This document shows positions 16,991-26,544 of a stretch of DNA of 64,000 nucleotides, in pieces (within the stretch, counting starts at the first letter, position 1; every line of letters begins with the position of its first letter). The stretch spans positions 1-64,000 of the forward strand of contig CAVSCI010000013.1 in assembly GCA_963726365.1 (NCBI GenBank), read 5' to 3'. A program made the position numbers and the translations under genes. The notes beneath the pieces were generated by a model. It was given only the letters and a program-made list of their open reading frames with translations, searched no databases and was not told where the DNA came from. The stretch is from JAABQG01 sp963726365. GTDB lineage: Bacteria; Pseudomonadota; Gammaproteobacteria; Burkholderiales; Burkholderiaceae_C.

Positions 16991-17985
16991 CCGCCTGACC
17001 CCCCGGTGTCGGACGCGGTGTCGATCACGACTTCATCGCGCCGCGGCATCAGCAGGTACAAGGGCCTGGCAAGCACGCGGAAGTCCAGCGGCGCGCGCAG
17101 CCGCGTGACCTCGCCGTCGAAGGCCACCTTCACCCCGCGGCGGCCGGGCGTGAGCGTGGGCCTCACCACCATGTGTTCGAACTCGAAGCGTTCCACGCTC
17201 TGCGCATCGCCGAGCGTGCCCATGGCGCCGTGCAGCATCAGCCGGATCATCGACAGCATGCCGATGGGCCGCAGCATCAGCGCGGCCATGCTGCCGTCGC
17301 CGGGCGTACCGGCCAGGGTGTCTTCTGGCTCCGCACCGAACTGCTGAAGTTGCAGCCGGTTGTTGCCTACAAAGAGCGTCAAGGTCTGGACGTCGCGAAC
17401 CGTGCCACCCATCTCAATGTGCAGTCGCAGCCGGCGCTGTGCGCGCAGCAGCGTCGCACAGGCCGCCACGAACGCCACCCAGCGACTGCGGCCGAAGCGC
17501 GCCTTGTACGCCTCGCGGTCTTCCAGCAGATCGGGGTACAGACCCAGGCTGGCGTTGACCAGGAACACGCGGTCGTTGATGGCAGCCACCTGGACCGGCG
17601 AAGGCGTCCAGCCCAGCAACTGGCGTGTGGCCTCGGCCGGATCCGCTGGAATGCCATGCGTGCGGGCGAAGTAGTTGAACGTGCCCTGCGGCACCACACC
17701 CATGGCGCAACCCAAGGCGTGCGCGGCCTGTGCCACCGTGTTGAGGGTGCCGTCGCCGCCGACGGCGACCACGGCCGTACGGGTGACGATGGCCTGAGTC
17801 GCTGCCTCGTGCGCCACCTGGGCCAAATCGGCGGGGCGGCTGAACAGCAGGTCCCCTCGACGTCCGCCAGCCCGCAGCGCGGCGTCGATCACGTCGCGCT
17901 TCGCATTCGCGTCGCTGCTGCCCGCTGCCGCATTGATGACGAACTGCAGCGGTGACGCGGGGTCGATCTCCGGGCATGCAAGCAT
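16987..17985 (-). CDS. Diacylglycerol/lipid kinase family protein
   Basis: A 332-residue DAGK_cat-domain protein (YegS/BmrU type). The nucleotide-binding signature GGDGTLNTVAQ lies near residue 95, followed by PQGTFNYFARTHGIP and the C-terminal beta-sandwich with VAFDGEVT. It should phosphorylate a diacylglycerol or sphingoid-like lipid at the membrane. The substitution GTFNYFAR for the usual GT-ND-AR is frequent in this clade. Coupled by a 4-nt overlap to the phosphoesterase gene downstream. Confidence 0.9.
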   Translation of the reverse strand: MLACPEIDPASPLQFVINAAAGSSDANAKRDVIDAALRAGGRRGDLLFSRPADLAQVAHEAATQAIVTRTAVVAVGGDGTLNTVAQAAHALGCAMGVVPQGTFNYFARTHGIPADPAEATRQLLGWTPSPVQVAAINDRVFLVNASLGLYPDLLEDREAYKARFGRSRWVAFVAACATLLRAQRRLRLHIEMGGTVRDVQTLTLFVGNNRLQLQQFGAEPEDTLAGTPGDGSMAALMLRPIGMLSMIRLMLHGAMGTLGDAQSVERFEFEHMVVRPTLTPGRRGVKVAFDGEVTRLRAPLDFRVLARPLYLLMPRRDEVVIDTASDTGGSGG

Positions 17986-18017
17986 GGGACGGTCGGGTCA
18001 GGCCGGGGCGAACACAC

Positions 18018-19106
18018 TCAATCGTGGCGCAGCAGGTCACCGAAGACGGTGTGCTCGCCCTCCTTGCGATCGGCACCCGGTGCGTCGTACAGCACGAGCC
18101 AGCGCGCCTTGCCGCCAGACAATGCCGGCGGCAGGTCGCAGATCGCTTCGGCGCGGTTGGTGCCGCGTCCGTGGGGCAGCGAGACCGACTCGGTCAGCGC
18201 CGCCTCGAAGCGCACCGGTTCGCGGTTGGCCGCCAGCAAGGGCCGGGCTGCAGGCCACTTGAAGACCCGGATTTCTCCGTTCAGCACCATCGTCGGGCCG
18301 GCCAGGATATAGAGGTCGTCGCCGGAGAAGTGCAGGTCCCGGATGCCCAGGCCGTCGAGTTGCAGGAAGTGCTTGCGAATCAGCCTGCCGCTGTCATCCA
18401 GCGGCACCAATCGCAGTTGGTCACCGCGGGCTTCGACCGCGATCTCGAGCATTGCCGACCAGCCGCGCAACACCGGGCCGCGCAGACCGAGCAGCAGCCG
18501 GCGGCCGTCCACGGCCAGCCCTTCGATATCGAAGCCGTTGTCCTTACCCGGGATCGCCATGTAGGGGCCGAAGTGGGGGTCATCGGCAAGCGCCCGGGTG
18601 AGCAGGTTGGTTTGCGAGTCGCCCTTCAGGCGCAACGCCCGCCGGCCATCCTGGGCCTGCCGCACCAGGCGGGGCGCGCCACTGCCGTCGGTTTCGAGGG
18701 GAAGACAGGCCAGCAGGCGCCGATTGCCGTCAAGCGCCACCTTCGCCAGCCGCTTCGCGTTGTCGGCGTGGTCCCGGTCCGGCTTGGCATTCTTGCGCTT
18801 CAGGCCATGCGAGCCCACCACCCACAGGAAACCATCAGCCACGGCCATACCTTCCAGATCGGCCTCTTCCCCGGCCGTACCGGGAAGGTCCAGCAGATCG
18901 GCCAGTGGGAAGTCACGTACCTCGCCAAAGCGCAGGGCCTCGCGCCCTACAGGGTCCAACCGGCGCATACGGTCCAGACCGCAGGCTTCGTCGCCAGCCA
19001 CCCAGAGCCAATCGCCGGTGAAGGCCGCGCCCGACAAGTTGGATTGAACCAGGCAACCCGGCACGAATTCCAACCGGACGGCATTTGCGCTTCGAGTGTT
19101 GGGCAT
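18018..19106 (-). CDS. DUF3616 domain protein
   Basis: A 362-residue protein matching DUF3616: LSGAAFTGDWLWVAGDE at the start, EADLEGMAVADGFLWVVGSH, then GFDIEGLAVDGRRLLLGLRG and the typical ending EAICDLP and LLVLYDAP-like WLVLYDAPG. The repeats suggest a beta-propeller. No signal peptide is obvious. Function is unknown. The ATG at 19106 (MPNTRSANAV) is preferred; the open frame runs much further upstream but through the HPF/Cax remnant region on the other strand and lacks similarity there. Confidence 0.85.
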   Translation of the reverse strand: MPNTRSANAVRLEFVPGCLVQSNLSGAAFTGDWLWVAGDEACGLDRMRRLDPVGREALRFGEVRDFPLADLLDLPGTAGEEADLEGMAVADGFLWVVGSHGLKRKNAKPDRDHADNAKRLAKVALDGNRRLLACLPLETDGSGAPRLVRQAQDGRRALRLKGDSQTNLLTRALADDPHFGPYMAIPGKDNGFDIEGLAVDGRRLLLGLRGPVLRGWSAMLEIAVEARGDQLRLVPLDDSGRLIRKHFLQLDGLGIRDLHFSGDDLYILAGPTMVLNGEIRVFKWPAARPLLAANREPVRFEAALTESVSLPHGRGTNRAEAICDLPPALSGGKARWLVLYDAPGADRKEGEHTVFGDLLRHD

Positions 19107-19339
19107 GGGATGGATTTTCCGGAGGATGAAGTGCCAGGAGGGTTTGCGGATCGGGCTTCGCGACAAGCCGCAGCTGCGACAGGGCGAAGTATGCGGCCAG
19201 CGCCAGATCTTTTGTTCAGGTTCGTCCGATGTCGAAGTTCTCAAAAAGCTGCTGCTGCAGAACCAGCCAGGGAGCCGCACCACGTCTTTGCTCCAACCCA
19301 AGAAGTTCTGCGGTGCAAGTGTGTTCAAGGTCCCGCCCT

Positions 19340-19635
19340 GCACAAGCAAGCGATCTGCGCGACCTGACCGAGCGCCGTGTGCGCTTCGCATTGCGGCGCT
19401 TGGGGCGGCTTGTGCCGCGCGACGGGTTGCAGATGCAGGACGTGAACGCACCCCACGGCAGGGTCGGCAAGCATTGCCGATGGAACCGAAGACCGAAGGT
19501 GCCGGGGTAGGTCGTCGTCGCCCCCCGTGGCGAAGCGCTGGCGCACCGCGCTGGACCGCGCGCACCAAGGTGCCGCAGGGCATGGTGCACCTGGTGATCT
19601 TCGAGGTCTACCTGTTCGCGACCTTCGTGCGTTAG
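19340..19635 (+). pseudogene. Fused remnant: HPF-like gene joined to the tail of a ChaA-like gene
   Basis: From about 19,346 to 19,560 the sequence follows the HPF-like gene at 4.2-4.5 kb: RDLTERRVRFALRRL, VNAPHGRVGKHC, and the DNA stretch CTGGCGCACCGCGCTGGACC is identical. From 19,561 to the TAG at 19,635 it instead follows the last 75 bases of the ChaA-like gene at 13.1 kb (GGCATGGTGCACCTGGTGAT identical), only about a dozen bases differing. Frames are broken, so no product is expected. The structure needs a deletion or recombination that fused an HPF copy to a cation antiporter copy. Confidence 0.7.
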
Positions 19636-19696
19636 ATGGGGGACGCACAGCGCCTGCCCTGCCCGTACACTAGACTCCGGAAAAAGGAGAAAGTCG

Positions 19697-20089
19697 ATGA
19701 CAATTCTTGTCGCTTATGCGCCGCGTCCGGAAGGGCGGGCCGCTCTTGAAAAAGGCATGGAAATTGCCGAACGCCGCAATGAACGCCTGATGGTGGTCAA
19801 TGCCAGCCCCGGCGGACACGGGGACGACGAATCCCAGGCAGATGCCCAGGATGTCGAGCGGGTGGAAGCCTTGCTGGCGGGGTCCGGTCTCAACGCCGAA
19901 TTCAAGCAGTTCGTCCGGGGCAAAAGTGCGGTTGCGGAAATCGAGGCGCTGGTCGAATCCCTGCCGGTCTCGTTGCTCATCATCGGCCTGCGAAAGCGAA
20001 GCGCGGTGGGCAAACTCATCCTGGGCAGCGTGGCGCAGGAACTCCTGCTGTCGGTCCCCTGCCCGGTATTGGCTGTGAAGGCCGCGTAA
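19697..20089 (+). CDS. Universal stress protein (UspA) family
   Basis: A 130-residue UspA-fold protein: MTILVAYAPRPEGRAAL at the start and the C-terminal ATP-binding motif G-2x-G-9x-G-S, seen as IGLRKRSAVGKLILGSVAQELL before PCPVLAVKA. This is the nucleotide-binding subclass. It starts at an ATG with a good AAAAAGGAGAAA Shine-Dalgarno. Such proteins respond to starvation, oxidative and membrane stress. It stands alone after the HPF/Cax remnant. Confidence 0.9.
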   Translation: MTILVAYAPRPEGRAALEKGMEIAERRNERLMVVNASPGGHGDDESQADAQDVERVEALLAGSGLNAEFKQFVRGKSAVAEIEALVESLPVSLLIIGLRKRSAVGKLILGSVAQELLLSVPCPVLAVKAA

Positions 20090-20646
20090 ATGACGGTGTT
20101 GCAAAAAAGCAATTTTGATAGCAACAAAGGGTTATCTCTGTTGCCAAAATGCCGCGCAATCGACTTAATGGGACACCGAATCAACTTCTGTAGCGAGGTT
20201 CCCAGTGTTCATCAAGCGTCTTTTGAATGCGGCCCTTTCCCTTCTGAAGCAAATCGGCCGGCATGGGTCAGATGGCGCCGGCGGTCACGCCCAGCCCCCC
20301 AAGCAGCTTGGGCACTATGCGGCCTGCATGATTTCTCGCGACAGTCTGCCAAGCTGATATGCCCAACTTGCGGCTCCTCACGGGGGCTGCAACTTCCTGA
20401 CAACCCAGCCGCACGGCTGGGTTTTTTCATGGTGCGCCCGAACGGTGGCGCGAACGATGCACCGCCAGCCAGGCTTTTGAGCTCACCATCCCGGGCATCG
20501 GGCCTTTTCCGACCAACGAATAGGCCATCGCTGACTGCGCCCCATCGACGCCGGACGGATGTCGCAAGACGACCTGGCGCCGTCCACCACAGCCTTGTCC
20601 CGGACTTGTCCGGCGCGGTGATGGCGTCTGCCTGAAAATCACCCCG
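20090..20646. other. Intergenic region with a terminator and no recognisable gene
   Basis: This 557-nt region has no conserved ORF. A 50-codon GTG frame (20,205-20,357, VFIKRLLNAALSLLKQIGRH and on) ends shortly before a strong intrinsic terminator at 20,402. A TTTTGATAGCAACAAAGGG stretch near 20,113 weakly resembles the dispersed repeat. A small RNA or a small protein is possible; I see no tRNA. Confidence 0.4.
20402..20427 (+). terminator. Intrinsic terminator with no upstream gene assigned
   Basis: A 9-bp perfect stem AACCCAGCC / GGCTGGGTT with loop GCAC, followed by a run of T. It lies 313 nt after the universal stress protein gene, so it may end that transcript's long 3' part or an independent small RNA. 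Confidence 0.75.
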
Positions 20647-21540
20647 GTGAAAACCCGTCATTTCGCGCAGCTGGTTGCGCTGTCCGCCCTGTGGGGCGCC
20701 TCCTTCATGTTCCTGCGCATTGCCAGCCCGGTGTTCGGGCCCAATGTGATGGCGGCCTTGCGCATCGGACTGGCCACGCTGACGCTGACGGTCATCATGG
20801 CCGCCATGAAGCAGCGCTGGCCCTGGCGGCACTGGCGCGAGCTGACGATGCTCGGCGCGCTGTCGGTGGCGGTGCCCTTCCTGCTGTTCGCCTGGGCCGC
20901 GCTGCGCCTGCCGGCCGGCTACAGCGCCCTGCTCAACAGCACCGCCGTGGTGTTTGGCACGCTGGCGGCGGCCTGGATGAAGGAAGACACGCTGACCGCG
21001 CGCAAGCTGACCGGCTGCGTGCTGGGCTTCGGCGGCGTGGCGCTGATCGTGCGCCTGGGCCCGGTGGCGCCAACACCCGAGGTGCTGCTGGCCGCGCTGG
21101 CCTGCATCGGCGCGGCGGCCTGCTACGGCGTGGCCACGCCGCTGATGAAGCGTGCGACGAAGCGCATGGAGCCGCTGGCGATCGCGGCGGGCATCCACCT
21201 CGCCTCCCTGGCCTTGCTGATGCCGGGTGCGGCCTGGAGCTGGCCGCAGGCACGCTATTCCGAGGCGGCGATGCTGGCCCTGCTGGTGCTGGGCGTGGTG
21301 ACCTCGGGGCTGGCTTACTGGATGCACCTTCGGGTGATCCGCCATGTGTCTTCGGTCGCGGCAATCAGCCCGGCCTTCATGATCCCGGTGTTTGGCGTGA
21401 CCTGGGGCCACCTGTTTCTGGGCGAGGCGCTGGGCTCGGGCATCTGGGCCGGCGGCGCGCTGATCCTGCTGGCCACCGCGCTGGTCACCGGCTTCAACCC
21501 GGTGCAGAAGATCCTGGATGCTGTAGACGCCAGACCTTGA
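20647..21540 (+). CDS. EamA/DMT superfamily transporter
   Basis: A 297-residue, ten-helix protein with two EamA repeats (about 8-140 and 150-285). Typical features are WGASFMFLRIASP near the N-terminus and the second-repeat ending GVTWGHLFLGEALGSGIWAGG. DMT members export amino acids, purines or other metabolites; the substrate cannot be told. The start is a GTG (GTGAAAACCCGTCAT) preceded by an ACCCC stretch. Its last 47 bases overlap the convergent MFS gene, and this overlap includes or borders a dispersed repeat copy. Confidence 0.9.
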   Translation: MKTRHFAQLVALSALWGASFMFLRIASPVFGPNVMAALRIGLATLTLTVIMAAMKQRWPWRHWRELTMLGALSVAVPFLLFAWAALRLPAGYSALLNSTAVVFGTLAAAWMKEDTLTARKLTGCVLGFGGVALIVRLGPVAPTPEVLLAALACIGAAACYGVATPLMKRATKRMEPLAIAAGIHLASLALLMPGAAWSWPQARYSEAAMLALLVLGVVTSGLAYWMHLRVIRHVSSVAAISPAFMIPVFGVTWGHLFLGEALGSGIWAGGALILLATALVTGFNPVQKILDAVDARP

Positions 21541-22687
21541 AGGCGCAGCCGGTCGCTATCAAACTGGTAGCTATAGATAGCCAGAAGACGCTGGACAAGC
21601 CGTATTTTGAGCTTATAACGCCGCCTGCCAGACCCCCGAGAACGCCCGGCAGGCCGTAGGCGATGACGGTGTACAGCGCCTGCCCGCGCCCGCGCAGACG
21701 CCCCGGGAAATGGTGCGAAAGCAGCGCGATGCACACCGTGTGATGCGTGGCAAAGGTAAAGGCGTGCAGCGCCTGCGCCAGCAGCAGCGCCACCAGCACG
21801 CTGGCGCTGCTGGCCGTGATCCCCATGCGAAGCACCATCGCCGCCGAGCACAGCATCAGCCAGCCGGTCAGGCTCAGCATCGGCAGCCAGCGTGACTGCG
21901 TGAAGAACCAGCCGATCTCGACGATCACCGACACCGCCCACAGCACGCCGATCATGGTCTTGCTGTAGCCCAGCGAGTCCAGATAGAGCGAAAAGAACAC
22001 ATAGATGCCGATGTGCGAGAGCACATGGAAAAACGCCGCGGCAAAAAACCACTGAACCGCGCGCTGGCGCAGCACCGGCAAGACCGGGACCCGGGCCTCA
22101 TGCGCGGGAATCGCCTCCTTCAGGTCGGGCAGGAACCAGACCGCCAGCGTGACGGCCGCCAGGCTCAGCGTGGTCCAGGCCGGAAAGTCCTTCATGCCGA
22201 AATGTTCGAACCAGGCGCCCGCCGTGAACACCGTGACCAGGAAGCCCAGCGAACCCCACAGACGCACGCGGCCGTAGCGCCGGGCGTCGAAGCTGCCGCC
22301 CTGGCTGACCAGGTGCGCCATGGCCGCCTCGCTCATCGGCATCATCGAACTGGTGTGGGTGAACATGACCAGCAGCACCACGCCGAGCCACAGCGGGCTG
22401 AGCTCGAACCACAGGCCGACGGACACGAGCAGCGCGGCCGTGGCCCCGTAGCGCAGCAGCCTGACGCGCTCGCCGGTGTGATCGCTGAGCCAGCCCCAGC
22501 CGTAGGGCGCGAAAAGGCGCGTGGCAGCCTGCACCGAGGTCAGTACGCTGATGGCGAACAGGCCGAAGCCGAGTTCCTTGAGCCACAGCGGCAGGTAGGG
22601 ATTGAAAAAGCCGATGTGCGCGAAATAGCCGGCCGACAGCGCCGCAAAGGGAATCAGCTGGCGGCGGCCGGCGGCGCCCGCGCTCAT
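21494..22687 (-). CDS. MFS transporter, phenylpropionate/HcaT-like (PPP) family
   Basis: A 397-residue twelve-helix transporter of the MFS_1-like/PPP family: SAGYFAHIGFFNPYLPLWLK (19-38) and LSDHTGERVRLLRYGA (67-82) are typical of HcaT and of nucleoside-type relatives. The substrate may be an aromatic acid. It starts 10 nt after the aroC stop on the same strand, so it is probably in the aroC transcript. The last helix (KYGLSSVFWLSIATSLIATG) is encoded by a copy of the dispersed repeat at 21,555-21,614, so the C-terminus seems to have been built on repeat DNA. Overlaps the convergent DMT gene by 47 bp. Confidence 0.88.
   Translation of the reverse strand: MSAGAAGRRQLIPFAALSAGYFAHIGFFNPYLPLWLKELGFGLFAISVLTSVQAATRLFAPYGWGWLSDHTGERVRLLRYGATAALLVSVGLWFELSPLWLGVVLLVMFTHTSSMMPMSEAAMAHLVSQGGSFDARRYGRVRLWGSLGFLVTVFTAGAWFEHFGMKDFPAWTTLSLAAVTLAVWFLPDLKEAIPAHEARVPVLPVLRQRAVQWFFAAAFFHVLSHIGIYVFFSLYLDSLGYSKTMIGVLWAVSVIVEIGWFFTQSRWLPMLSLTGWLMLCSAAMVLRMGITASSASVLVALLLAQALHAFTFATHHTVCIALLSHHFPGRLRGRGQALYTVIAYGLPGVLGGLAGGVISSKYGLSSVFWLSIATSLIATGCAFKVWRLQHPGSSAPG
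21555..21614 (+). repeat. Dispersed repeat, copy 4, inside MFS coding sequence
   Basis: Reads CTATCAAACTGGTAGCTATA then GATAGCCAGAAGACGCTGGA and CAAGCCGTATTTTGAGCTT. The extended form resembles the family: CTATCAA-TAGCTA, then GACGCTGGA. It is translated on the minus strand as the last helix of the MFS protein. Confidence 0.65.
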
Positions 22688-22697
22688 GGCGACAGCC

Positions 22698-23795
22698 TCA
22701 GAGGAAAGAGGCCTTGATCGGCGACACCGGCAGGTTCACGTCGGCGCACTGGGCGCGGTGGCGCAGCGCGTGCTCCATGACCACCAGCGCCAGCATGGCC
22801 TCGGCGATCGGCGTGGCGCGGATGCCCACGCAGGGGTCGTGGCGGCCCTTGGTGACCACCTCGGTGGAATGGCCTTCGATGTCGATCGACTCGCGCGGCG
22901 TGAGGATGGAACTGGTCGGCTTGATGGCGATGCTCACTTCCAGGTCCTGCCCGGTGCTGATGCCGCCGAGCACGCCACCGGCGTTGTTGCCCTTGAAACC
23001 CTGGGGCGAGAGCGAATCGCCATGCGTGCTGCCACGCTGCGTGACGCTGGCAAAGCCGGCGCCGATCTCCACGCCCTTGACCGCGTTGATGCCCATCATG
23101 GCCCAGGCGATGTCGGCGTCCATCTTGTCGAACAGCGGCTCACCCAGGCCCACCGGCACGTTGCGGGCGGTCACGCGCAAGCGCGCGCCGCAGGAGTCGC
23201 CGGCCTTGCGCAGTTCGCCCATGTAGGCCTCCAGCGCGGACACATCAGCCACCGGCGCGAAGAACGGGTTCGTGGGCACGTGGTCCCAGCTTTCGAACGG
23301 GATGGTGATATCGCCGATCTGCGTCATGCAGCCATGGAAGCTGGTGCCGTACTTTTCAAACAGCCATTTCTTGGCGACCGCGCCGGCGGCCACCATGGGT
23401 GCGGTGAGGCGCGCCGACGAGCGACCACCGCCACGCGGGTCGCGCAGGCCGTATTTGTGGAAGTAGGTGTAGTCGGCGTGGCCGGGGCGGAAGGTCTGCA
23501 GGATGTTGCCGTAGTCCTTGCTGCGCTGGTCGGTGTTGCGGATCAGCAGGGCGATCGGCGTGCCGGTGGTCTTGCCCTCGTAAACGCCGGAGAGGATTTC
23601 CACCGCGTCGGGCTCGTTGCGCTGGGTGACGAACTTGCTGGTGCCCGGGCGGCGGCGGTCCAGGTCGCCCTGGATGTCGGCCTCGCTCAGTGCCATGCCA
23701 GGCGGGCAGCCGTCGATCACGCAGCCGATGGCCGGGCCGTGGGATTCACCGAAGTTGGTGACTGCGAATAGGGTGCCGAAGGTGTTGCCGCTCAT
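22698..23795 (-). CDS. aroC: Chorismate synthase
   Basis: A 365-residue chorismate synthase, the last common shikimate enzyme, converting EPSP to chorismate with reduced FMN. Signature regions are seen: GNTFGTLFAVTNFGESHGPA (3-22), DIQGDLDRRRPGTSKF, DYTYFHKYGLRDPRGGGRSS, and the C-terminal GRHDPCVGIRATPIAEAM. The active-site histidines (in GESHG and RHDPC contexts) are kept. Length is normal. I use the ATG at 23795; the ORF extends upstream without similarity. The MFS gene follows after 10 nt. Confidence 0.97.
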   Translation of the reverse strand: MSGNTFGTLFAVTNFGESHGPAIGCVIDGCPPGMALSEADIQGDLDRRRPGTSKFVTQRNEPDAVEILSGVYEGKTTGTPIALLIRNTDQRSKDYGNILQTFRPGHADYTYFHKYGLRDPRGGGRSSARLTAPMVAAGAVAKKWLFEKYGTSFHGCMTQIGDITIPFESWDHVPTNPFFAPVADVSALEAYMGELRKAGDSCGARLRVTARNVPVGLGEPLFDKMDADIAWAMMGINAVKGVEIGAGFASVTQRGSTHGDSLSPQGFKGNNAGGVLGGISTGQDLEVSIAIKPTSSILTPRESIDIEGHSTEVVTKGRHDPCVGIRATPIAEAMLALVVMEHALRHRAQCADVNLPVSPIKASFL

Positions 23796-23926
23796 GAAAC
23801 CGATTATCCCCGACCCATGGCGGGCCGGGGGCCCCACGCCGATCTGGTGCAAACCGCCTGGAACATTTCATGCTTGATGCTGCGCCGCAGCAACTCTTTT
23901 TGCGCTGCCCAACCCGGAGGAACCCC

Positions 23927-24349
23927 ATGCTGGACCGCACCGCCACCCTGTTCTCCCATGTCAAGCCCGCCGATACCGACTACGCGCCCGGCGGCCTGCG
24001 TGATTTCTTTCTCTACCGCGACCTCGGCGTGGCCGAAGCCACGCACGGCAAGGTCATCGCGCACCTGGTCAAGGCCAATATGGCACCTGAAAAGGGCACC
24101 GGCTGGCACCGGCATGAGGCGGATTTCCAGATCGTCATCATGGTCAAGGGCTGGGCCAAGTTCATGTACGAAGACCAGGTGACCCTGGTGCAGGCCGGCG
24201 ACTGCGTGCACCAGCGCCCGGGCATCCGGCACTACTTGTTCGACTACTCGCCCGACATGGAGTATCTGGAGATCGTCTCGCCGGCCGACTTCAAGACCGT
24301 GGACGTTGAAGCGGTGTGCCCGATCCCCGACCCCACGCCCTGGGCCTGA
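23927..24349 (+). CDS. Cupin domain protein
   Basis: A 140-residue single-domain cupin. The metal-binding first motif is GTGWHRHEADFQIVIMVKGW with the two histidines, and the second is QAGDCVHQRPGIRHYLFDYS. Metal-dependent isomerase, dioxygenase or sugar-binding roles are all possible. The ATG at 23927 follows a strong GGAGG (about 10 nt upstream). Tandem inverted repeats follow immediately after the stop. Confidence 0.85.
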   Translation: MLDRTATLFSHVKPADTDYAPGGLRDFFLYRDLGVAEATHGKVIAHLVKANMAPEKGTGWHRHEADFQIVIMVKGWAKFMYEDQVTLVQAGDCVHQRPGIRHYLFDYSPDMEYLEIVSPADFKTVDVEAVCPIPDPTPWA

Positions 24350-24366
24350 GTCTCGCCTGATCGGTT

Positions 24367-24470
24367 CGGGACAGAGCCGGCATTGCCCTGGTCTGTCCCG
24401 CAAGATCCAGTCAGTTGAGGACAGAGCAAAATTTCACTGCGTGTAAATTCTTGGTCTGTCCCGCAAGATC
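24367..24470. repeat. Two tandem GGGACAGA...TCTGTCCC inverted repeats with an 18-bp direct repeat
   Basis: The first unit pairs CGGGACAGA (24,367-24,375) with TCTGTCCCG (24,392-24,400). The second pairs GGACAGA (24,419-24,425) with TCTGTCC and encloses AAAATTT...AAATTC. Both end in the identical GGTCTGTCCCGCAAGATC (24,390-24,407 and 24,453-24,470). They separate the convergent cupin and GST genes. Such GGGACAGA hairpins resemble REP/BIME-type elements. Confidence 0.65.
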
Positions 24471-25127
24471 TCAGAATTCCGCTTCGAGTTCGTCGATTTC
24501 GTCGGGCTCGAGTTGCGCGGCGGCCACCCACTCCTTCATGGCGGGCAGTGCCATGATGGTCTTGCAGTAGGCCGCGCAGACCGGGTCCAGCGCCACATCG
24601 TAGGTCAGGAAGCGCGTGACCACCGGCGCATACATGGCGTCTGCCATGCAAGGGTGGGCGCCAAACAGGTAAGGCCCGCCGTAGGTGGCCAGGCACTCTT
24701 TCCAGATCTCGACGATGCGGGCGATGTCGCCCTGCGCGCGAGACCACACCTTGTACTTCGGGAAAAACGCCTTGATGTTCATCGGCAGCGCCGAGCGCAG
24801 CGAACTGAAGCCCGAGTGCATCTCGCCGCAGATCGCCCGGCAGTGCGAGCGCGCCGCCAGGTCGGCCGGCAGCAGGCCGGCCTTGGGCTTGATCTCGTGC
24901 AGGTACTCGCCGATCGCCAGCGTGTCCCAGACCTTCAGGCCCTGGTGCTGCAGTGAGGGGACGAGCATGGACGAAGACAGCAGCAGGATCTCGGCTTTCA
25001 TGGCCGGGTCGTCGGGCGGCACCACATGCTCGGTGAAATCGAGCTTGGCCAGTTTCGCCATCAACCAGCCGCGCAGGGCCCAGGCGCCGTAGTTGCGACT
25101 GCTGATGGTGAGTACGGCTTTGGACAT
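24471..25127 (-). CDS. Glutathione S-transferase family protein
   Basis: A 218-residue GST-like protein with a thioredoxin-type N-domain (SSRNYGAWALRGWLMAKLAK; Ser/Tyr near residue 8-11 in the catalytic loop position, LVPSLQHQG as the cis-Pro loop, and DTLAIGEYL) and an alpha-helical C-domain ending EPDEIDELEAEF. It belongs to the beta/zeta-like group common in proteobacteria. It likely conjugates or isomerises small electrophiles with glutathione. ATG at 25127 (MSKAVLTI) is chosen as homologues begin there. Confidence 0.88.
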   Translation of the reverse strand: MSKAVLTISSRNYGAWALRGWLMAKLAKLDFTEHVVPPDDPAMKAEILLLSSSMLVPSLQHQGLKVWDTLAIGEYLHEIKPKAGLLPADLAARSHCRAICGEMHSGFSSLRSALPMNIKAFFPKYKVWSRAQGDIARIVEIWKECLATYGGPYLFGAHPCMADAMYAPVVTRFLTYDVALDPVCAAYCKTIMALPAMKEWVAAAQLEPDEIDELEAEF

Positions 25128-25270
25128 GAACAGTCTCCTAGGGTGGTTGACCCGGCAACGCAAAGGCTGTGCCAGACCGAAGCGCACCGGCCCGGTGCAT
25201 GTCCCGCAGCGCTGGCTGGCCCGCTAATTGCCTTCAAGGACAGCGACACGACCCCCTCTTCAGGAACCCC

Positions 25271-26488
<1,218 letters not shown>

Positions 26489-26506
26489 TCGGGGCGGGTC
26501 AAAGGT

Positions 26507-26531
26507 GATTCACGCCAGAACGGCGTGAATC
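26507..26531. terminator. Perfect 10-bp hairpin between convergent phaZ and CBS genes
   Basis: GATTCACGCC and GGCGTGAATC around loop AGAAC. It sits midway between two convergent stops and could serve both directions; no T-run follows. Confidence 0.55.
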
Positions 26532-26544
26532 GCGAGGCCTGACT

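Noticed and set aside
18018..19583. Longer DUF3616 protein starting at 19,583
   Set aside because: The extra 159 residues would be the antisense of the HPF/Cax remnant and show no similarity; ATG at 19,106 fits the family.
20205..20357. PP0621-type zinc protein
   Set aside because: The 50-codon frame lacks the expected CxHCG-type motif.
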